A stretch of 52,204 bases of DNA, from assembly GCA_019694955.1 (NCBI GenBank), contig JAIBAX010000032.1, forward strand, positions 1 to 52,204, given 5' to 3'. The DNA comes from Chitinophagales bacterium (GTDB lineage Bacteria; Bacteroidota; Bacteroidia; Chitinophagales; JADIYW01). How positions within the stretch are numbered: position 1 is the first letter of the stretch; each line of letters opens with the position of its first letter. Below are positions 1 to 9,206 of the stretch, one piece after another. A model generated the notes under the pieces. That model had not been told where the DNA came from, did not search any database, and worked only from the letters and a program-made list of their open reading frames with translations. The position numbers and the translations under genes are program-made.

Positions 1-977
1 GGTTCTAATCCAAGAATAAACTTCTGTATTTTATAACATTCCAATTTTACTAGGTGCTTATAGCTTACCTGTTTGTCTAAAGTCCTGTGTTTTATAGTTT
101 CAGAAAGCTTCTCTTCCCAATTTCTGACAAAAATTTCTTTACCTGTTTTATTCAATACACAGCCATTCATGGATTTGTCAAAATGCTTTTCTTGTAAAGC
201 TTTTGTATTCAATACTTTAAATATAAGCCTATCCACCAAAATAGGCTTAAACACCTCAGTGATATCTAATGCTAGTGCATATCTGCGATATCCCGGTTCA
301 TGTAAAAACGAAATTGTAGGGTTGAGTTGTGTGTGGTATATCTGCCCCAAGCACATGGCATAACAAAGTGAATTGCCAAAGCTTATCAATGCATTTATCT
401 CATTATCGGGTGGTCGTTTAACACGTTGCTGGATTTCAAAATCATGGATGATGGAGTTGAAAGCTTCATAATATACTTTTCGGATATTTCCTTCTATTCC
501 CATCAAGGTGGGAATATCTTCTACATTTTTTAGTAATGAAATGAATCCGGATATTTTTTCGATGTATGGTTCGAGATCACGTCCCCTGTTTTGGTAGTAC
601 TTAAGGTTCCGCAACATATTTGCAGCACCTCCTTCAATGAATGCCTGTGCAAGCACAATTCTTTTCTTTTTATTCAGATAAAAGCGAGTTTGCTCAATCT
701 GCATTTTCCCTGCCAATAAATAATCTTTGGGCATGAAGGAGCCTGTATAGTGTTCGTAATAATCAAAGAAATGAACGGCGATACCCGCCTTCCCCAAGAA
801 ATTATACAATGCCGAGTTAGCATCCAAAGAACCAAAGCAATACAAAGATTCCACACTTTCTACGGGAAGGTATTTCGCCGGCGAAGTATTTCCATGTTCA
901 TCTGTTGCAAGAAAACATAGTGTTTGGTCTTTCCGGCTGAGTCTTCCCGGATTAAATAGGTAATAGGCACGTTTCAT
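1..977 (-). CDS. cas1: CRISPR integrase Cas1 (C-terminus beyond window edge)
   Basis: Cas1 is the metal-dependent integrase that, with Cas2, inserts new spacers into the CRISPR array. Translation of the minus strand from an ATG at 977 gives 325 uninterrupted codons up to the window edge, so little or none of the usual length of about 330 residues is missing. The three metal-binding residues of the family are visible: E162 in MGIEG, H226 in FLHEPG and D238 in [10 protein letters not shown]. The ATG overlaps the cas4 stop as ATGA, so the two are translationally coupled. cas2 and the CRISPR array probably lie just beyond position 1, which I infer from normal locus layout. Frame and motifs are intact, so the gene is probably functional. 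Confidence 0.95.
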   Translation of the reverse strand, partial: MKRAYYLFNPGRLSRKDQTLCFLATDEHGNTSPAKYLPVESVESLYCFGSLDANSALYNFLGKAGIAVHFFDYYEHYTGSFMPKDYLLAGKMQIEQTRFYLNKKKRIVLAQAFIEGGAANMLRNLKYYQNRGRDLEPYIEKISGFISLLKNVEDIPTLMGIEGNIRKVYYEAFNSIIHDFEIQQRVKRPPDNEINALISFGNSLCYAMCLGQIYHTQLNPTISFLHEPGYRRYALALDITEVFKPILVDRLIFKVLNTKALQEKHFDKSMNGCVLNKTGKEIFVRNWEEKLSETIKHRTLDKQVSYKHLVKLECYKIQKFILGLE

Positions 978-1483
978 ATTTGTTCGTCTGAATAGCAAAA
1001 ATCATAATAACTGCATTGTTGACACCTCTTTAATCTAATGACTGGTGGGCATTGCGTTGATTGCACAATAGAAGATATATCCTCCTCCCAAGCGGCAATT
1101 TCCTCTATGTCTTTCGGTTCAAGGACGACCTTTTCAGTATGTCGCTGTTTGGGGTATTCCAAAATACCCGTTGCTCCTTCAATGCCGTGTTTTTGTAGTA
1201 TAAAAAGATAATACTTCACCTGAGCGATATGGGCATGCTCCATTTTTGAAGATTTTTTTATTTCGTGTACTACTTTTTCTTTAGCATCATAAAAATCAAT
1301 TTTTATAGAGCCGATTTGAAGTTCTGTATATTTCTCAGGGCGAAACGGATAAGTGGTTTCACCTATCAGCTTTCCTTCCAATACCACATCCGAAGTATGC
1401 TCCATGATAATTCCATTCGCATGAAGCCAAAGTTTGCGATGACAGAGATGGTAATAGTTGATATATGTTGCGGTGATATTCAT
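974..1483 (-). CDS. cas4: CRISPR-associated exonuclease Cas4
   Basis: Cas4 is a RecB-family iron-sulfur nuclease that trims prespacers and helps select PAM-bearing ends for Cas1-Cas2. The 169-residue protein has the expected layout. C14 and a C-terminal cluster C154, C157 and C163 would bind the 4Fe-4S cluster. Between them lie the RecB nuclease residues D63 (KIDF), E74 and K76 (HEIKKS) and the QVKYY motif at 88-92. The stop overlaps the cas1 start. The gene is separated from cas7 by about 900 bp holding a decayed transposase and REP palindromes, so the adaptation genes may need their own promoter. I see no clear TAnnTTTG box just upstream. Confidence 0.93.
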   Translation of the reverse strand: MNITATYINYYHLCHRKLWLHANGIIMEHTSDVVLEGKLIGETTYPFRPEKYTELQIGSIKIDFYDAKEKVVHEIKKSSKMEHAHIAQVKYYLFILQKHGIEGATGILEYPKQRHTEKVVLEPKDIEEIAAWEEDISSIVQSTQCPPVIRLKRCQQCSYYDFCYSDEQI

Positions 1484-1503
1484 ATGTTTTCTTCAGTTTT
1501 TTT

Positions 1504-1546
1504 AAACCAGACCTGACAGGTTTTGGAAACCTGTCAGGTCTGGTTT
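1504..1546. repeat. REP-like palindrome, CTGACAGG family, copy 1
   Basis: Two perfect 20-bp arms (left arm AAACCAGACCTGACAGGTTT) are separated by 3 bp. A further half-copy (GACCTGTCAG) follows at about 1548-1557. It lies downstream of the decayed transposase and just upstream of the cas4 start. The core ACCTGACAGG...CCTGTCAGGT recurs at 1929 and 2231. Confidence 0.9.
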
Positions 1547-1592
1547 GGACCTGTCAGATCTTGAATTCGATATATGAGTTGATTTTATGTCT

Positions 1593-2215
1593 TTAGAAAT
1601 TAAAGGAGTGCAAGTTTTTGTATTGGTGATGGAATGAAAGCAAAGCTTGCTTGTTGCCAAAATAGTTACTTAGATATTGCTTATTGACCCTTGTAGGTTT
1701 GTTGTGAAGATATGCGTGAACAGAACTATGTGCCAGTCGAAAATATCAGTACAAAATCCGTGATGAATGGGATTATAGTGAATATAGGCTATTAATTGTA
1801 AAAAATAATCTTCTTCAGTTATTGGCTTGCGTTTAAATTGCCTCTCAAAAAGTGACCCTCTCCGCAGATACATCTTATTGTAAGCTTTCGCATAGGCGTT
1901 GAAGAAATTACTAAACTGTAAAGTTATTAGACCTGACAGGTTTTCGAAACCTGTCAGGTCTATATTCGCTTGAAGGGTTGGTTTTTTCAACTGCAAATGC
2001 TGTAAAACGGTTTGCTCATCCCTTATGCGTACCATTAAATGGAAGTGATTCGGCATAAGGCAATATGCATAAGTATCTGCAATAGGATAAATATATGCTC
2101 CATATTTTCTCAGGAAATAATAATAGTTTTCATCACTTCTAAACAAATTTTCAGCACCATTGGCATGGTTATAAATATGGTAAACGGTATCTGGAAGAAG
2201 TGGGTATTGCTGCAT
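1593..2215 (-). pseudogene. REP-associated tyrosine transposase (RAYT, Y1_Tnp/IS200-like), frameshifted
   Basis: RAYTs are single-domain Y1/HUH nucleases thought to mobilise REP palindromes. The N-terminal part reads PDTVYHIYNHANG, then CLMPNHFHLMVRI with the HUH-type histidine pair, then the conserved NAYAKAYNKMYLRRGSLF region and YIHYNPIHHGF. After FDW (about position 1732) the frame runs into an unrelated tail and stops at 1670. A different frame continues with HSSVHAYLHNKPT and SNYFGNKQALLSFHHQ, which looks like the normal RAYT C-terminus, and stops at 1593. This fits loss of one base near 1729-1733. The gene lies between cas7 and cas4, is flanked by REP palindromes and carries one inside. 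A sequencing error is possible but cannot be judged here. Confidence 0.85.
1929..1961. repeat. REP-like palindrome inside the transposase reading frame, copy 2
   Basis: Core ACCTGACAGGTTTTCGAAAC continuing into CTGTCAGGTCT, with 15-bp arms around a 3-bp centre. It lies inside the transposase gene and is read in frame on the minus strand as DLTGFENLSGL without breaking the protein. Confidence 0.9.
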
Positions 2216-2230
2216 ATGTTGGGTTTATTA

Positions 2231-2261
2231 CACCTGACAGGTTTTCAAAACCTGTCAGGTG
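2231..2261. repeat. REP-like palindrome, copy 3
   Basis: The inverted repeat CACCTGACAGGTTTT / AAAACCTGTCAGGTG has perfect 15-bp arms and a 1-bp centre. It sits 15 bp upstream of the transposase start, on the side facing cas7. With copy 1 it brackets the transposase, as expected for a RAYT-REP unit. Confidence 0.9.
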
Positions 2262-2383
2262 TATGGTGGTTTTGATTGATTTTTCATCGGATTACATGTA
2301 AGAAGTATGTTCTATATTATCACAATTAAAATGTATTCAAAGCTTGAATGACAGTTGTATTTGATATAAATGCTATTAAATAA

Positions 2384-3457
2384 TTACTGATTTTCATAAT
2401 CGAATTTTTCCATTACATTAATTAAATATTTTTCTGCTTCATCTAAAGCATTGGATACACCCTTTATACCCGAAATATAACCCGATGCGATGGGAGTAAT
2501 GAATAATTTGGCATTAGTAGTCTCATCAATTACTGGAAATGCCGTTGGGCGCTCAGTATCATCTCGTAATTCTCCACGAATGGTGTAAGCAATTTGATTG
2601 GCATTCTCACTGATAGCAATTGCTAAAGTCTCCATTAAACTAAAAGTACGTGCTTGATTGGACGTGATACGCCAATTTATCAAAGCATGAGCCAATGCAG
2701 GAATAATTTCCTTTCGCTTTTCTTCAGGACAAATCAAGCATTTTCCAAAAATATTTTTGCCCTCTATCCAGCCTTCGGCACGAAGTTTTTCTTCTATCTT
2801 TGGAAAAAGTTCTGGTTCGAGTTTATTTGTAGAGACACAAAAAAGAGTACGCAAATCAATTGCGATATCATAGGTAAAAAGACCTGTTGCTCGTGATTGC
2901 TTAGTTGGGTTATAATACTTTGCCCCTAAACTTCTATTATTACTAGATAACCAATCTTCTAATGCATCTTGTTCGATAAGAGTACGTTTTCCTTTGTCGT
3001 CAGTAATATAAACATTAACATTGTGATGCGAACTCATGCTTGACCTGTCAAAAGCAACTGCTTCTCCTTCATTATCTCTTTCAAGTCCGCCTAGAAGTGG
3101 ATGTAACGGACGCATGGCAGAAATAGATAAAGGACTTCTTCTTTTTACAGTCATTGTGTCTTTTTCAGCCTTCATATAGCCTCCTAAAAGTTGGTCGGTA
3201 AAGCTAGGGTCGCATGGTGAATGAGGTTCTTTCATTTCTGCAAGGTCTTTTTTATTAATCTCCCAATTGAAAGTCATGGCAGCGAAAGGCATATCAAGGG
3301 CTTCGATAACTGAGCGTTTTACCTGTTGTCCACTTGAATAAGCCATTTTTTTACCAAATTGTGGGTCAGTATAATATTTTTGACCATCATTTACTGCAAA
3401 TACAGTGTGTTCTGCATGGCGTAAGCCACGTAAATAAATAAAATGTGATTGTTTCAT
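2384..3457 (-). CDS. cas7: Cas7-family backbone subunit of a type I effector (DevR/Cst2-like)
   Basis: Cas7 polymerises along the crRNA to form the backbone of Cascade. This 357-residue protein shows the N-terminal RAMP pattern of the DevR/Cst2 branch: an opening strand with YLRGLRHAEHTVF, then the conserved YSSGQQVKRSVIEAL around residue 40-54. Family membership rests on that motif, the length and the position between the large subunit and the adaptation genes; I cannot assign the exact subfamily. The gene starts 15 bp after the upstream cas8-like gene ends, so it is probably co-transcribed. It is the last effector gene before the transposase/REP insertion. Confidence 0.82.
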   Translation of the reverse strand: MKQSHFIYLRGLRHAEHTVFAVNDGQKYYTDPQFGKKMAYSSGQQVKRSVIEALDMPFAAMTFNWEINKKDLAEMKEPHSPCDPSFTDQLLGGYMKAEKDTMTVKRRSPLSISAMRPLHPLLGGLERDNEGEAVAFDRSSMSSHHNVNVYITDDKGKRTLIEQDALEDWLSSNNRSLGAKYYNPTKQSRATGLFTYDIAIDLRTLFCVSTNKLEPELFPKIEEKLRAEGWIEGKNIFGKCLICPEEKRKEIIPALAHALINWRITSNQARTFSLMETLAIAISENANQIAYTIRGELRDDTERPTAFPVIDETTNAKLFITPIASGYISGIKGVSNALDEAEKYLINVMEKFDYENQ

Positions 3458-3472
3458 AATTTTTAAAATAAT

Positions 3473-4804
3473 TTAGTTTGATGTATGAAATTTCTGATAA
3501 ACGTATTCAAAGCGAATAAGTGTGACAAACAAAGGAAAATTGTCTGCTGGCATTTTTACAATTTGTTCTACTACATTTTTAAATGTCTCAGCATTATTTG
3601 CATCTATATTATCACTCAATCTGTCAATGAAATTTTTGAGATTTTTCGTTTCCAAAAGTTCTTTTGAACTTTGATTTTGAGTATTTTTCCCTCGATTAGC
3701 ATGTACTCTTTCAAGTGAAATCAATGCCTTTGCAACATCCGTTGCCAATTGTAAAAGTTCTGTTTTGTTTAACATGGCTATAATCCATAATTTATATAGT
3801 GAATAAATAATATAAGAATTTTCATCCGTGAATTTATAGTCTTTACCTCCAGCGTAATCCACAGAACCTTTGGGCATAAACTCACGTAGTTTTGCAGGTT
3901 CTAAGGCTTTTAATCCAATCGTTCCCATTTTACAAGCATTCTTGAAGGTGTAGAAAGTTTCTAATTCTCCAATTTGCTTGTCTAATAATACACTATCTTG
4001 CTGATTAATAAAAACTTTATCTAATAGTTCATAAGGTCTCCTTACTTCATACAAATAAATATTAATAAATCCCAAAGTAGTGTTGGTTTGAGAAAGATTG
4101 TAGGCATAAACCGTTATCATTTGGTCAGAGTGAAATTTTTTTGAAAGCGCAAATATCACTTTTGTCCAATTTTGAGTAGGAATAGCAATTTTACCTAAAA
4201 CTTCTTCTGTTTCGACATGAAAGCCTTGTATTTGGTTGGTTTCGTCATATATTTTATTCAAAAAGTGACAAATCCAATGCCCGTTCCAAGTTTCAATTTG
4301 CTTGTCTTTGAGGTTAGGCGTTTGCTTTAAGTAAGTGCGATAATGTTTCCAACCTTCAAAAAGGTTTAACAAAATAATGGGCTTTTCAATTAACATTACT
4401 AAGCCTCCGCTCACGCCAATACCTAAGGCTTCACCAATCCAAGAAGCGTATATTTCCTCATTGTTAGGCCTGAAATTCATGCTTGTAAGCTGTCCTGTTG
4501 AGGTTGCCATGATTTCTTTGGCAGCATAACCGACATAAATTGCACCACTTGGCACACCTGCTTCTATTTCCCTGACTAAATTTTTATATTGCGCATTGCT
4601 TTTTCCTCCATGCAATTTTACATCTTCTTCTCTTGGTTTTTGAAAAAAAGGCGAATTTCCAACGTGCATTAAGTGACTTTCATCTTGAAAAAAACAAGGG
4701 AACATGACTTCCTCAAAAAACTGACGTGCGGAATAATCATCAGGCTTGTTTTCTCTTTCCCGATATAGCTGTAAGAATTTTTTTCCAATATAACTTGTGT
4801 ACAT
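3473..4804 (-). CDS. Candidate Cas8-type large subunit of the type I effector
   Basis: This 443-residue protein has no motif I can name with certainty. It sits exactly where a Cascade large subunit is expected, between cas3 (3-bp gap) and cas7 (15-bp gap), and its size is in the range of Cas8b/Cst1-like proteins. A glycine-rich stretch (GEALGIGVSGGLVML) near residue 125-140 and a helical C-terminal half are visible. No zinc-finger CxxC pairs are seen, unlike some Cst1 proteins. Large subunits recognise the PAM and stabilise the R-loop; that role is inferred from family and position. Cas8 proteins diverge quickly, so structure comparison would be more telling than sequence search. Confidence 0.65.
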   Translation of the reverse strand: MYTSYIGKKFLQLYRERENKPDDYSARQFFEEVMFPCFFQDESHLMHVGNSPFFQKPREEDVKLHGGKSNAQYKNLVREIEAGVPSGAIYVGYAAKEIMATSTGQLTSMNFRPNNEEIYASWIGEALGIGVSGGLVMLIEKPIILLNLFEGWKHYRTYLKQTPNLKDKQIETWNGHWICHFLNKIYDETNQIQGFHVETEEVLGKIAIPTQNWTKVIFALSKKFHSDQMITVYAYNLSQTNTTLGFINIYLYEVRRPYELLDKVFINQQDSVLLDKQIGELETFYTFKNACKMGTIGLKALEPAKLREFMPKGSVDYAGGKDYKFTDENSYIIYSLYKLWIIAMLNKTELLQLATDVAKALISLERVHANRGKNTQNQSSKELLETKNLKNFIDRLSDNIDANNAETFKNVVEQIVKMPADNFPLFVTLIRFEYVYQKFHTSN

Positions 4805-4807
4805 ATT

Positions 4808-6961
4808 TTATAAAATATAATCGTGTTCAATAATTTGTAATCCTAAAATTTTATAATCTTCTTCTGCTTGCGGAATAACAAATGGATAAGCTCCGACTTC
4901 TAATTGCTCAAATTTTGGCTTGTGCCATTTGATTGTATTGTAATTGACTGGAATTTCCAAGTAAAGCCTTTCTTCCCAATTTCCATTTTTATACGCTTCT
5001 TTATCACATTCTAAAATACAAGTCGCACTTTCAATCTCCAATGCATCCACTAAGACGGCTTTCTTGTAGTTGCAAAGTTCTTTTATGCTGTATTTCCCAT
5101 TTTTATAAATCAAGTGTACATCAATCGTTTTGGTCTCTAAAGTAGGATAAACAGCATCAATTTTTTCTTGTAAATGAATTTCTTTCAGCACATTAAAATT
5201 TTCAGGTAATTGCTCAAAACTTGCTTTGAGTACATCCATATTGTAAGGCATGACTTTTCCGCTTGGTTTAATAATATGGATTGGTTTATACTTTCCTATT
5301 GTATTTTCGTTACGTTTTCTATTTACTCGACCAAATCGCTGTATCATGCTGTCCAATGGCGCACATTGTGTAATCATTCTATCAAATGAAATATCCAAGC
5401 TTACCTCGACCACTTGTGTTGAAACGACAAAGCAAGCCTCGCGTCCAAAACCATATTTTGCATCAAATTCTTCGGTTAGTTCTTTTTCCAATCGGACTCT
5501 ATCGCCTCGCCTAAATCTGCTGTGTATCAACATTGATTTTACATTTGGAAACTTCTCGACCCATTCTTGATAAGCGGTTTGAGCCTTTTTAATCGTATTG
5601 TAAATGATTAATACTTTTTCTTTTGCATCAAAAGCCCCTTGTAGAATCGGAATTATGGCTTCTTCATCTTCGATTTTGTCTATTACGTGCCTATCAAAAG
5701 TATCAAGCGTTTTGTCGGAAAGTTTAACTTCATACACTTCATTTTCTCCACCTAAAATAATTTTTAGTTCGTTGTAAAGTACACTTGGCATCGTTGCTGT
5801 TCCGATATGAATACGACAATCCAAACGAAGTAATGCTTTTACAATTTCTAAAACCATTGCACGAGAAACGTCAGAATAGGTATGGATTTCATCTAAAATT
5901 ACATCCGTTCCTTGCACGTCTAACATGACTGTTTCAAACCCCGAAGTGCCAAAAATAATAGCAGCTAATTGATGTGGTGTTAAGATTTTGACTGAAGAAC
6001 CGGCCAAAGGCTGTAAGATTTGTTCATCAAGGCGATTTTTAGCTACGATTTTTGATGTTGCATGAAGCAAACGAATGTCCTTGTTCGGTACGACACTCTT
6101 TATCCTATTGTACATTGCATTAATAGATGCTTGGAACGGCAAAGTGTAAAAAACACGCCCTTTTGTTCTTCTTAGCAAAAAGTCAGTTTTTCCTGCACCA
6201 GTAGAAGCAACAACTAAAGTATGCCTTCGGACATCATCTGTTGAAATTTCTGACAAAGGATAAATCCAGTATTTGCGTTTTTCATCACGATAAAAATTTA
6301 AGTTGGGCGTTTCAAAAAGTGGTTTAAGTTTTTCTTCCGTTTGATGCATAAACGCAGATGCAAAATGGTCAGCCGATTTTAGTAAACCTCGTAACGGCGA
6401 AAAACCAAATCTTTTACTTTCGCAATAATCTACCACATAATCTAACGCTTTTTTTGCCTCATCTCTTGAAATTTCTCGAATCGGCAAATCAAAATACGCC
6501 AAAATTTGCAATCCATAACTACACCAATCTTCCCAGTCTTTTAAGTGATTGTCAATTGTTTCTCTTTGAGTGTTTACTAAATCAAGAATACCTCTTTCAC
6601 TTGGGTCGTTTTCGATGGACTTATGATGAGCAATTACCAAATCAATCAAGGTATTCCATTCTTCTGTTGCAAAACAAGGCAAAAAAGCCAACGATGATAT
6701 TTCGTGGCGGTGGTCAAAATTATATTCGTTTTCTTCTAACAATGTTGCACCATTTACCTTAGCAATTTTTCTTTGAAAATGGGGATGCGCTTTTCCTAAA
6801 TCATGCAAAATTGCACCTTTTCTACAAAGTGATATATCAAAATCAAAAGCATATTTTCTAGCAAACAATTCAATTGCCATAGTGACTTGTTGGGTATGCT
6901 CCAGCAAGGTTAAACTGCCATAATTGGCACTTTTGGCTAAGATTTCATGCAATTGTTTCAT
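4808..6961 (-). CDS. cas3: CRISPR-associated helicase/nuclease Cas3 (HD domain fused to DExH helicase)
   Basis: Cas3 is recruited to the R-loop to unwind and degrade target DNA. The 717-residue protein has the HD nuclease first: H22, HDLG at 53-56, HRH at 84-86 and AHH at 111-113. A superfamily 2 helicase follows: Walker A VASTGAGKTD at 251-260, DEIH at 357-360, GTAT at 387-390 and motif VI QRFGRVNR at 541-548. Every key residue I looked for is present, so interference should be catalytically competent. The ATG overlaps the cas5 stop as TAATG and the gene ends 3 bp before the cas8-like gene. Its place in the middle of the effector operon, rather than before cas4, is unusual. Confidence 0.96.
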   Translation of the reverse strand: MKQLHEILAKSANYGSLTLLEHTQQVTMAIELFARKYAFDFDISLCRKGAILHDLGKAHPHFQRKIAKVNGATLLEENEYNFDHRHEISSLAFLPCFATEEWNTLIDLVIAHHKSIENDPSERGILDLVNTQRETIDNHLKDWEDWCSYGLQILAYFDLPIREISRDEAKKALDYVVDYCESKRFGFSPLRGLLKSADHFASAFMHQTEEKLKPLFETPNLNFYRDEKRKYWIYPLSEISTDDVRRHTLVVASTGAGKTDFLLRRTKGRVFYTLPFQASINAMYNRIKSVVPNKDIRLLHATSKIVAKNRLDEQILQPLAGSSVKILTPHQLAAIIFGTSGFETVMLDVQGTDVILDEIHTYSDVSRAMVLEIVKALLRLDCRIHIGTATMPSVLYNELKIILGGENEVYEVKLSDKTLDTFDRHVIDKIEDEEAIIPILQGAFDAKEKVLIIYNTIKKAQTAYQEWVEKFPNVKSMLIHSRFRRGDRVRLEKELTEEFDAKYGFGREACFVVSTQVVEVSLDISFDRMITQCAPLDSMIQRFGRVNRKRNENTIGKYKPIHIIKPSGKVMPYNMDVLKASFEQLPENFNVLKEIHLQEKIDAVYPTLETKTIDVHLIYKNGKYSIKELCNYKKAVLVDALEIESATCILECDKEAYKNGNWEERLYLEIPVNYNTIKWHKPKFEQLEVGAYPFVIPQAEEDYKILGLQIIEHDYIL

Positions 6962-7548
6962 TAACTTTCTCTGATTGGGTTGCCAAAAACCTTCAGTTCT
7001 CCAAACATTTCCGCAGCATTATCAAAGCGATTATGACCGACTTTGAAGCCATTTTTAGCATCGGAAGTTAATAACTCAAAGCCATTTATTGTATCGAAGC
7101 CATTTTTTTCAATTTCAAATTGTTCCATTGGGAAAACCAAATCTTCGTTTCTACAAAGGCAAATTGTTTGCTCCATTGCTCGGTCAGCGTCACTTTTGTT
7201 ATCAAAGGCTAAATAAAGATTAGGATGGAGCATAACCCCACGTAGCAAAATCCCCATATTGGTTTTCCATTGACCTTTATCTTTATAGATATCAATTCCA
7301 CCTTTCGACCAAGTACGCTCTTGCTGCATATCTAAGCCTTGATAATTTAGACGATAGCGCTTGATTTTTAATACCTTTCCATTTGTATCTTTACTCTCTA
7401 ATAGTTCAGGAAAGAGTTTTTTCTCGATACCTTCTACAATCGAAGGTGTCAAAAATTGTTGAGTATAAGTTTCACTATCTCTAACCGCAGTCCAAGGCTT
7501 TATATAACCAAATGGACCTTCATATTTAACTACATAATATTTTTCCAT
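6961..7548 (-). CDS. cas5: Cas5-family effector subunit
   Basis: Cas5 caps the 5' handle of the crRNA in type I effectors. The 195-residue protein starts with a RAMP-like strand and the pattern YEGPFGYIKPW, then SETYTQQFLTPSIVEGI, which parallels the Cas5 N-terminus. A later segment, CLCRNEDLVFP, matches the Cas5 hallmark LGRREDLV. Its stop overlaps the cas3 start by one base, and it begins 8 bp after the second cas6 ends. Assignment rests on these partial motifs and on position. The lengthy middle (about 50-120) is not typical of the short I-C or I-E forms. Confidence 0.75.
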   Translation of the reverse strand: MEKYYVVKYEGPFGYIKPWTAVRDSETYTQQFLTPSIVEGIEKKLFPELLESKDTNGKVLKIKRYRLNYQGLDMQQERTWSKGGIDIYKDKGQWKTNMGILLRGVMLHPNLYLAFDNKSDADRAMEQTICLCRNEDLVFPMEQFEIEKNGFDTINGFELLTSDAKNGFKVGHNRFDNAAEMFGELKVFGNPIRES

Positions 7549-7556
7549 AATATACC

Positions 7557-8213
7557 TTACATTAAAAAACCAAAACCAATACCAGTGCTATTGCCTATTC
7601 CAACATTCCAAGCAAAGGCAATTTGCTCAGGTGTTCCATAAATTCTCACAGGACAATAACTTGCTTTAATATTTATTCCATTATAATTGATTTTTTTTGT
7701 TCCAATTTTTTCGAAATCTTTTATAAACTCTACTTGAACACTATCTGACTCCAATCCTGCAAACTTCAATTTGTGCTTTAATGTTTGCGTCATTAAATTA
7801 TTACTCTCATTATCAGTATATAAGTAAAATTTATGTTCTTTATTAATTGTCCTTTTAATAAAGACGGGACTCCCTAAATAAAAGGTTGTTGGGTTTTTGT
7901 GTATTGGGCTTTCTTGAATTGTCATTGATATTACATTCATTCCAAAAGCAACACTTGTGTCTTTTTGTATTCCTCTTATTAAATTTTTAATTAAAGCGGT
8001 ATCGTGACTACTAATATGCCAAATTGCGCCATCTGGAAAATTAAGAGTTCCATTTTCAAATTTCCCATTCTGCAGCCATGAAAAAGAATACAATGACAAT
8101 CCATCATGAATCGAATTGTTTCCTAGCCATTTGTGAAATGTACCGACTAACTTATTCTGATAATTAAATGCAACATTATCCGTATTCGAGCTAAGTCTTA
8201 AAGTTATTCTCAT
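7557..8213 (-). CDS. cas6: Cas6 endoribonuclease, second copy
   Basis: Cas6 cuts pre-crRNA within the repeat. This 218-residue protein has the family layout: N-terminal ferredoxin fold with FHKWLG (H27) and IHDGLSLYSFSW (H36), a central FYLGSPVFIKR strand, and the glycine-rich C-terminal RNA-binding loop WNVGIGNSTGIGFGFL. It is only distantly similar to the other Cas6 encoded at 9207-9986 and lacks that protein's long insert. It is the first gene of the cas5-cas3-cas8-cas7 run (8-bp gap to cas5), so it is likely the Cas6 that serves this effector. It is separated from the regulator gene by 52 bp. Confidence 0.92.
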   Translation of the reverse strand: MRITLRLSSNTDNVAFNYQNKLVGTFHKWLGNNSIHDGLSLYSFSWLQNGKFENGTLNFPDGAIWHISSHDTALIKNLIRGIQKDTSVAFGMNVISMTIQESPIHKNPTTFYLGSPVFIKRTINKEHKFYLYTDNESNNLMTQTLKHKLKFAGLESDSVQVEFIKDFEKIGTKKINYNGINIKASYCPVRIYGTPEQIAFAWNVGIGNSTGIGFGFLM

Positions 8214-8265
8214 TGGTATTTATTTTATCATCATTTAATTCACCCAACAAACATAGCACGCTACC

Positions 8266-9195
8266 TTATGCAGAATTTGCTATAGTGCTCAATTTTATTT
8301 CATTTATTTTTTCTTGAAGTGCTCTTTTTAGGTGTTCTTCCTTTATGTCTATGATAAAATGACTGTATCCTAACAAGAAGCTGATTAATCCCAGATAGGT
8401 ATGGTTGGCTTTGCATTTCAATACATATGTATCTGTTTGGTCTTCTCTGGTGATATGGTTTAACGTCAGCGGGAAGCGTTCTGTAAGTTCATTGTAACCG
8501 CCAATCTTCATTCTTATGGTCACATCACATTGCTGTTGCTCTACGATGCCAAAGGGATCTGTGGGGATGATTCTGTGCAAGGTTTCGTGCGACCACGGTT
8601 CTGCTGTTAGTGATACGCTGCCGATACGAGATAGCTTAAAATGTCTGATGGCACGTGCTTCAAGGTCGTAGGCTTGCAGGAGATCTTCTTTTATCATGAT
8701 ATGGTACCCCTCTACTTTCCTGTCGCTGATGCGGCCACTATTGGTGGAGTGGTACTCATTGAGCAGTACGCTTCGTTTTTCTTTTTTGGCTTGCTCTAGC
8801 AAATTTAACTTTGTTAGGAAGGAGGGATTGAAAAATAGCTTATTCCATCGGGAGATGTCGTAAATGTTTTCAAGTTTGTGTAGGATATGTTGTTGCCGCT
8901 TGATGTCTAGGTTCGCTTTTCCAATGGCTTCTTTTATTTGCTCTCTTTCCTTTTCTGTAAAGTACAATTGCTCTTTGAGGTACTCGAATACTTTATTTTC
9001 TTTAAGGGCATAAGTGAAATTCTTGTCCATTTCTATTTCAAAATGTTGATTCCTTAAGATGTCAAATATTCGGGTAATCGTATCTTTAGATTTGTTGATT
9101 TTTGTCGCCAGTGTTTCTTTTTTATAGAAAAATGGGCGTTCCATTAGCAATCGCAACACATACAATACATCTTCTCTAGGTTTTAAGTCTTTCAT
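8266..9195 (-). CDS. WYL-domain transcriptional regulator embedded in the cas locus
   Basis: An N-terminal winged helix-turn-helix (REDVLYVLRLLMERPFFYKKETLATKI) is followed by a linker and a WYL-type domain with the DLLQAYDLEARAIRHFKLSRI segment. This is the usual layout of WYL regulators of CRISPR and other defence loci, which are thought to sense nucleic-acid ligands. I place the start at the ATG at 9195, 11 bp after the first cas6 stops. An in-frame TTG at 9228 would add 11 residues and overlap cas6. It is transcribed with both cas6 genes, so autoregulation of the operon is plausible. The sequence itself shows no operator I can point to. Confidence 0.88.
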   Translation of the reverse strand: MKDLKPREDVLYVLRLLMERPFFYKKETLATKINKSKDTITRIFDILRNQHFEIEMDKNFTYALKENKVFEYLKEQLYFTEKEREQIKEAIGKANLDIKRQQHILHKLENIYDISRWNKLFFNPSFLTKLNLLEQAKKEKRSVLLNEYHSTNSGRISDRKVEGYHIMIKEDLLQAYDLEARAIRHFKLSRIGSVSLTAEPWSHETLHRIIPTDPFGIVEQQQCDVTIRMKIGGYNELTERFPLTLNHITREDQTDTYVLKCKANHTYLGLISFLLGYSHFIIDIKEEHLKRALQEKINEIKLSTIANSA

Positions 9196-9206
9196 TGCGG
9201 TAGTAT

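Noticed and set aside
73..363. Plus-strand reading frame of 96 codons
   Set aside because: It is antisense to cas1, whose conserved motifs run through the same bases.
1504..2261. Palindromes between cas7 and cas4 as a CRISPR array
   Set aside because: Spacing is irregular (about 425 and 302 bp), one lies in a gene, and each is a long perfect palindrome with a tiny loop, so they fit REP elements, not repeat-spacer units.
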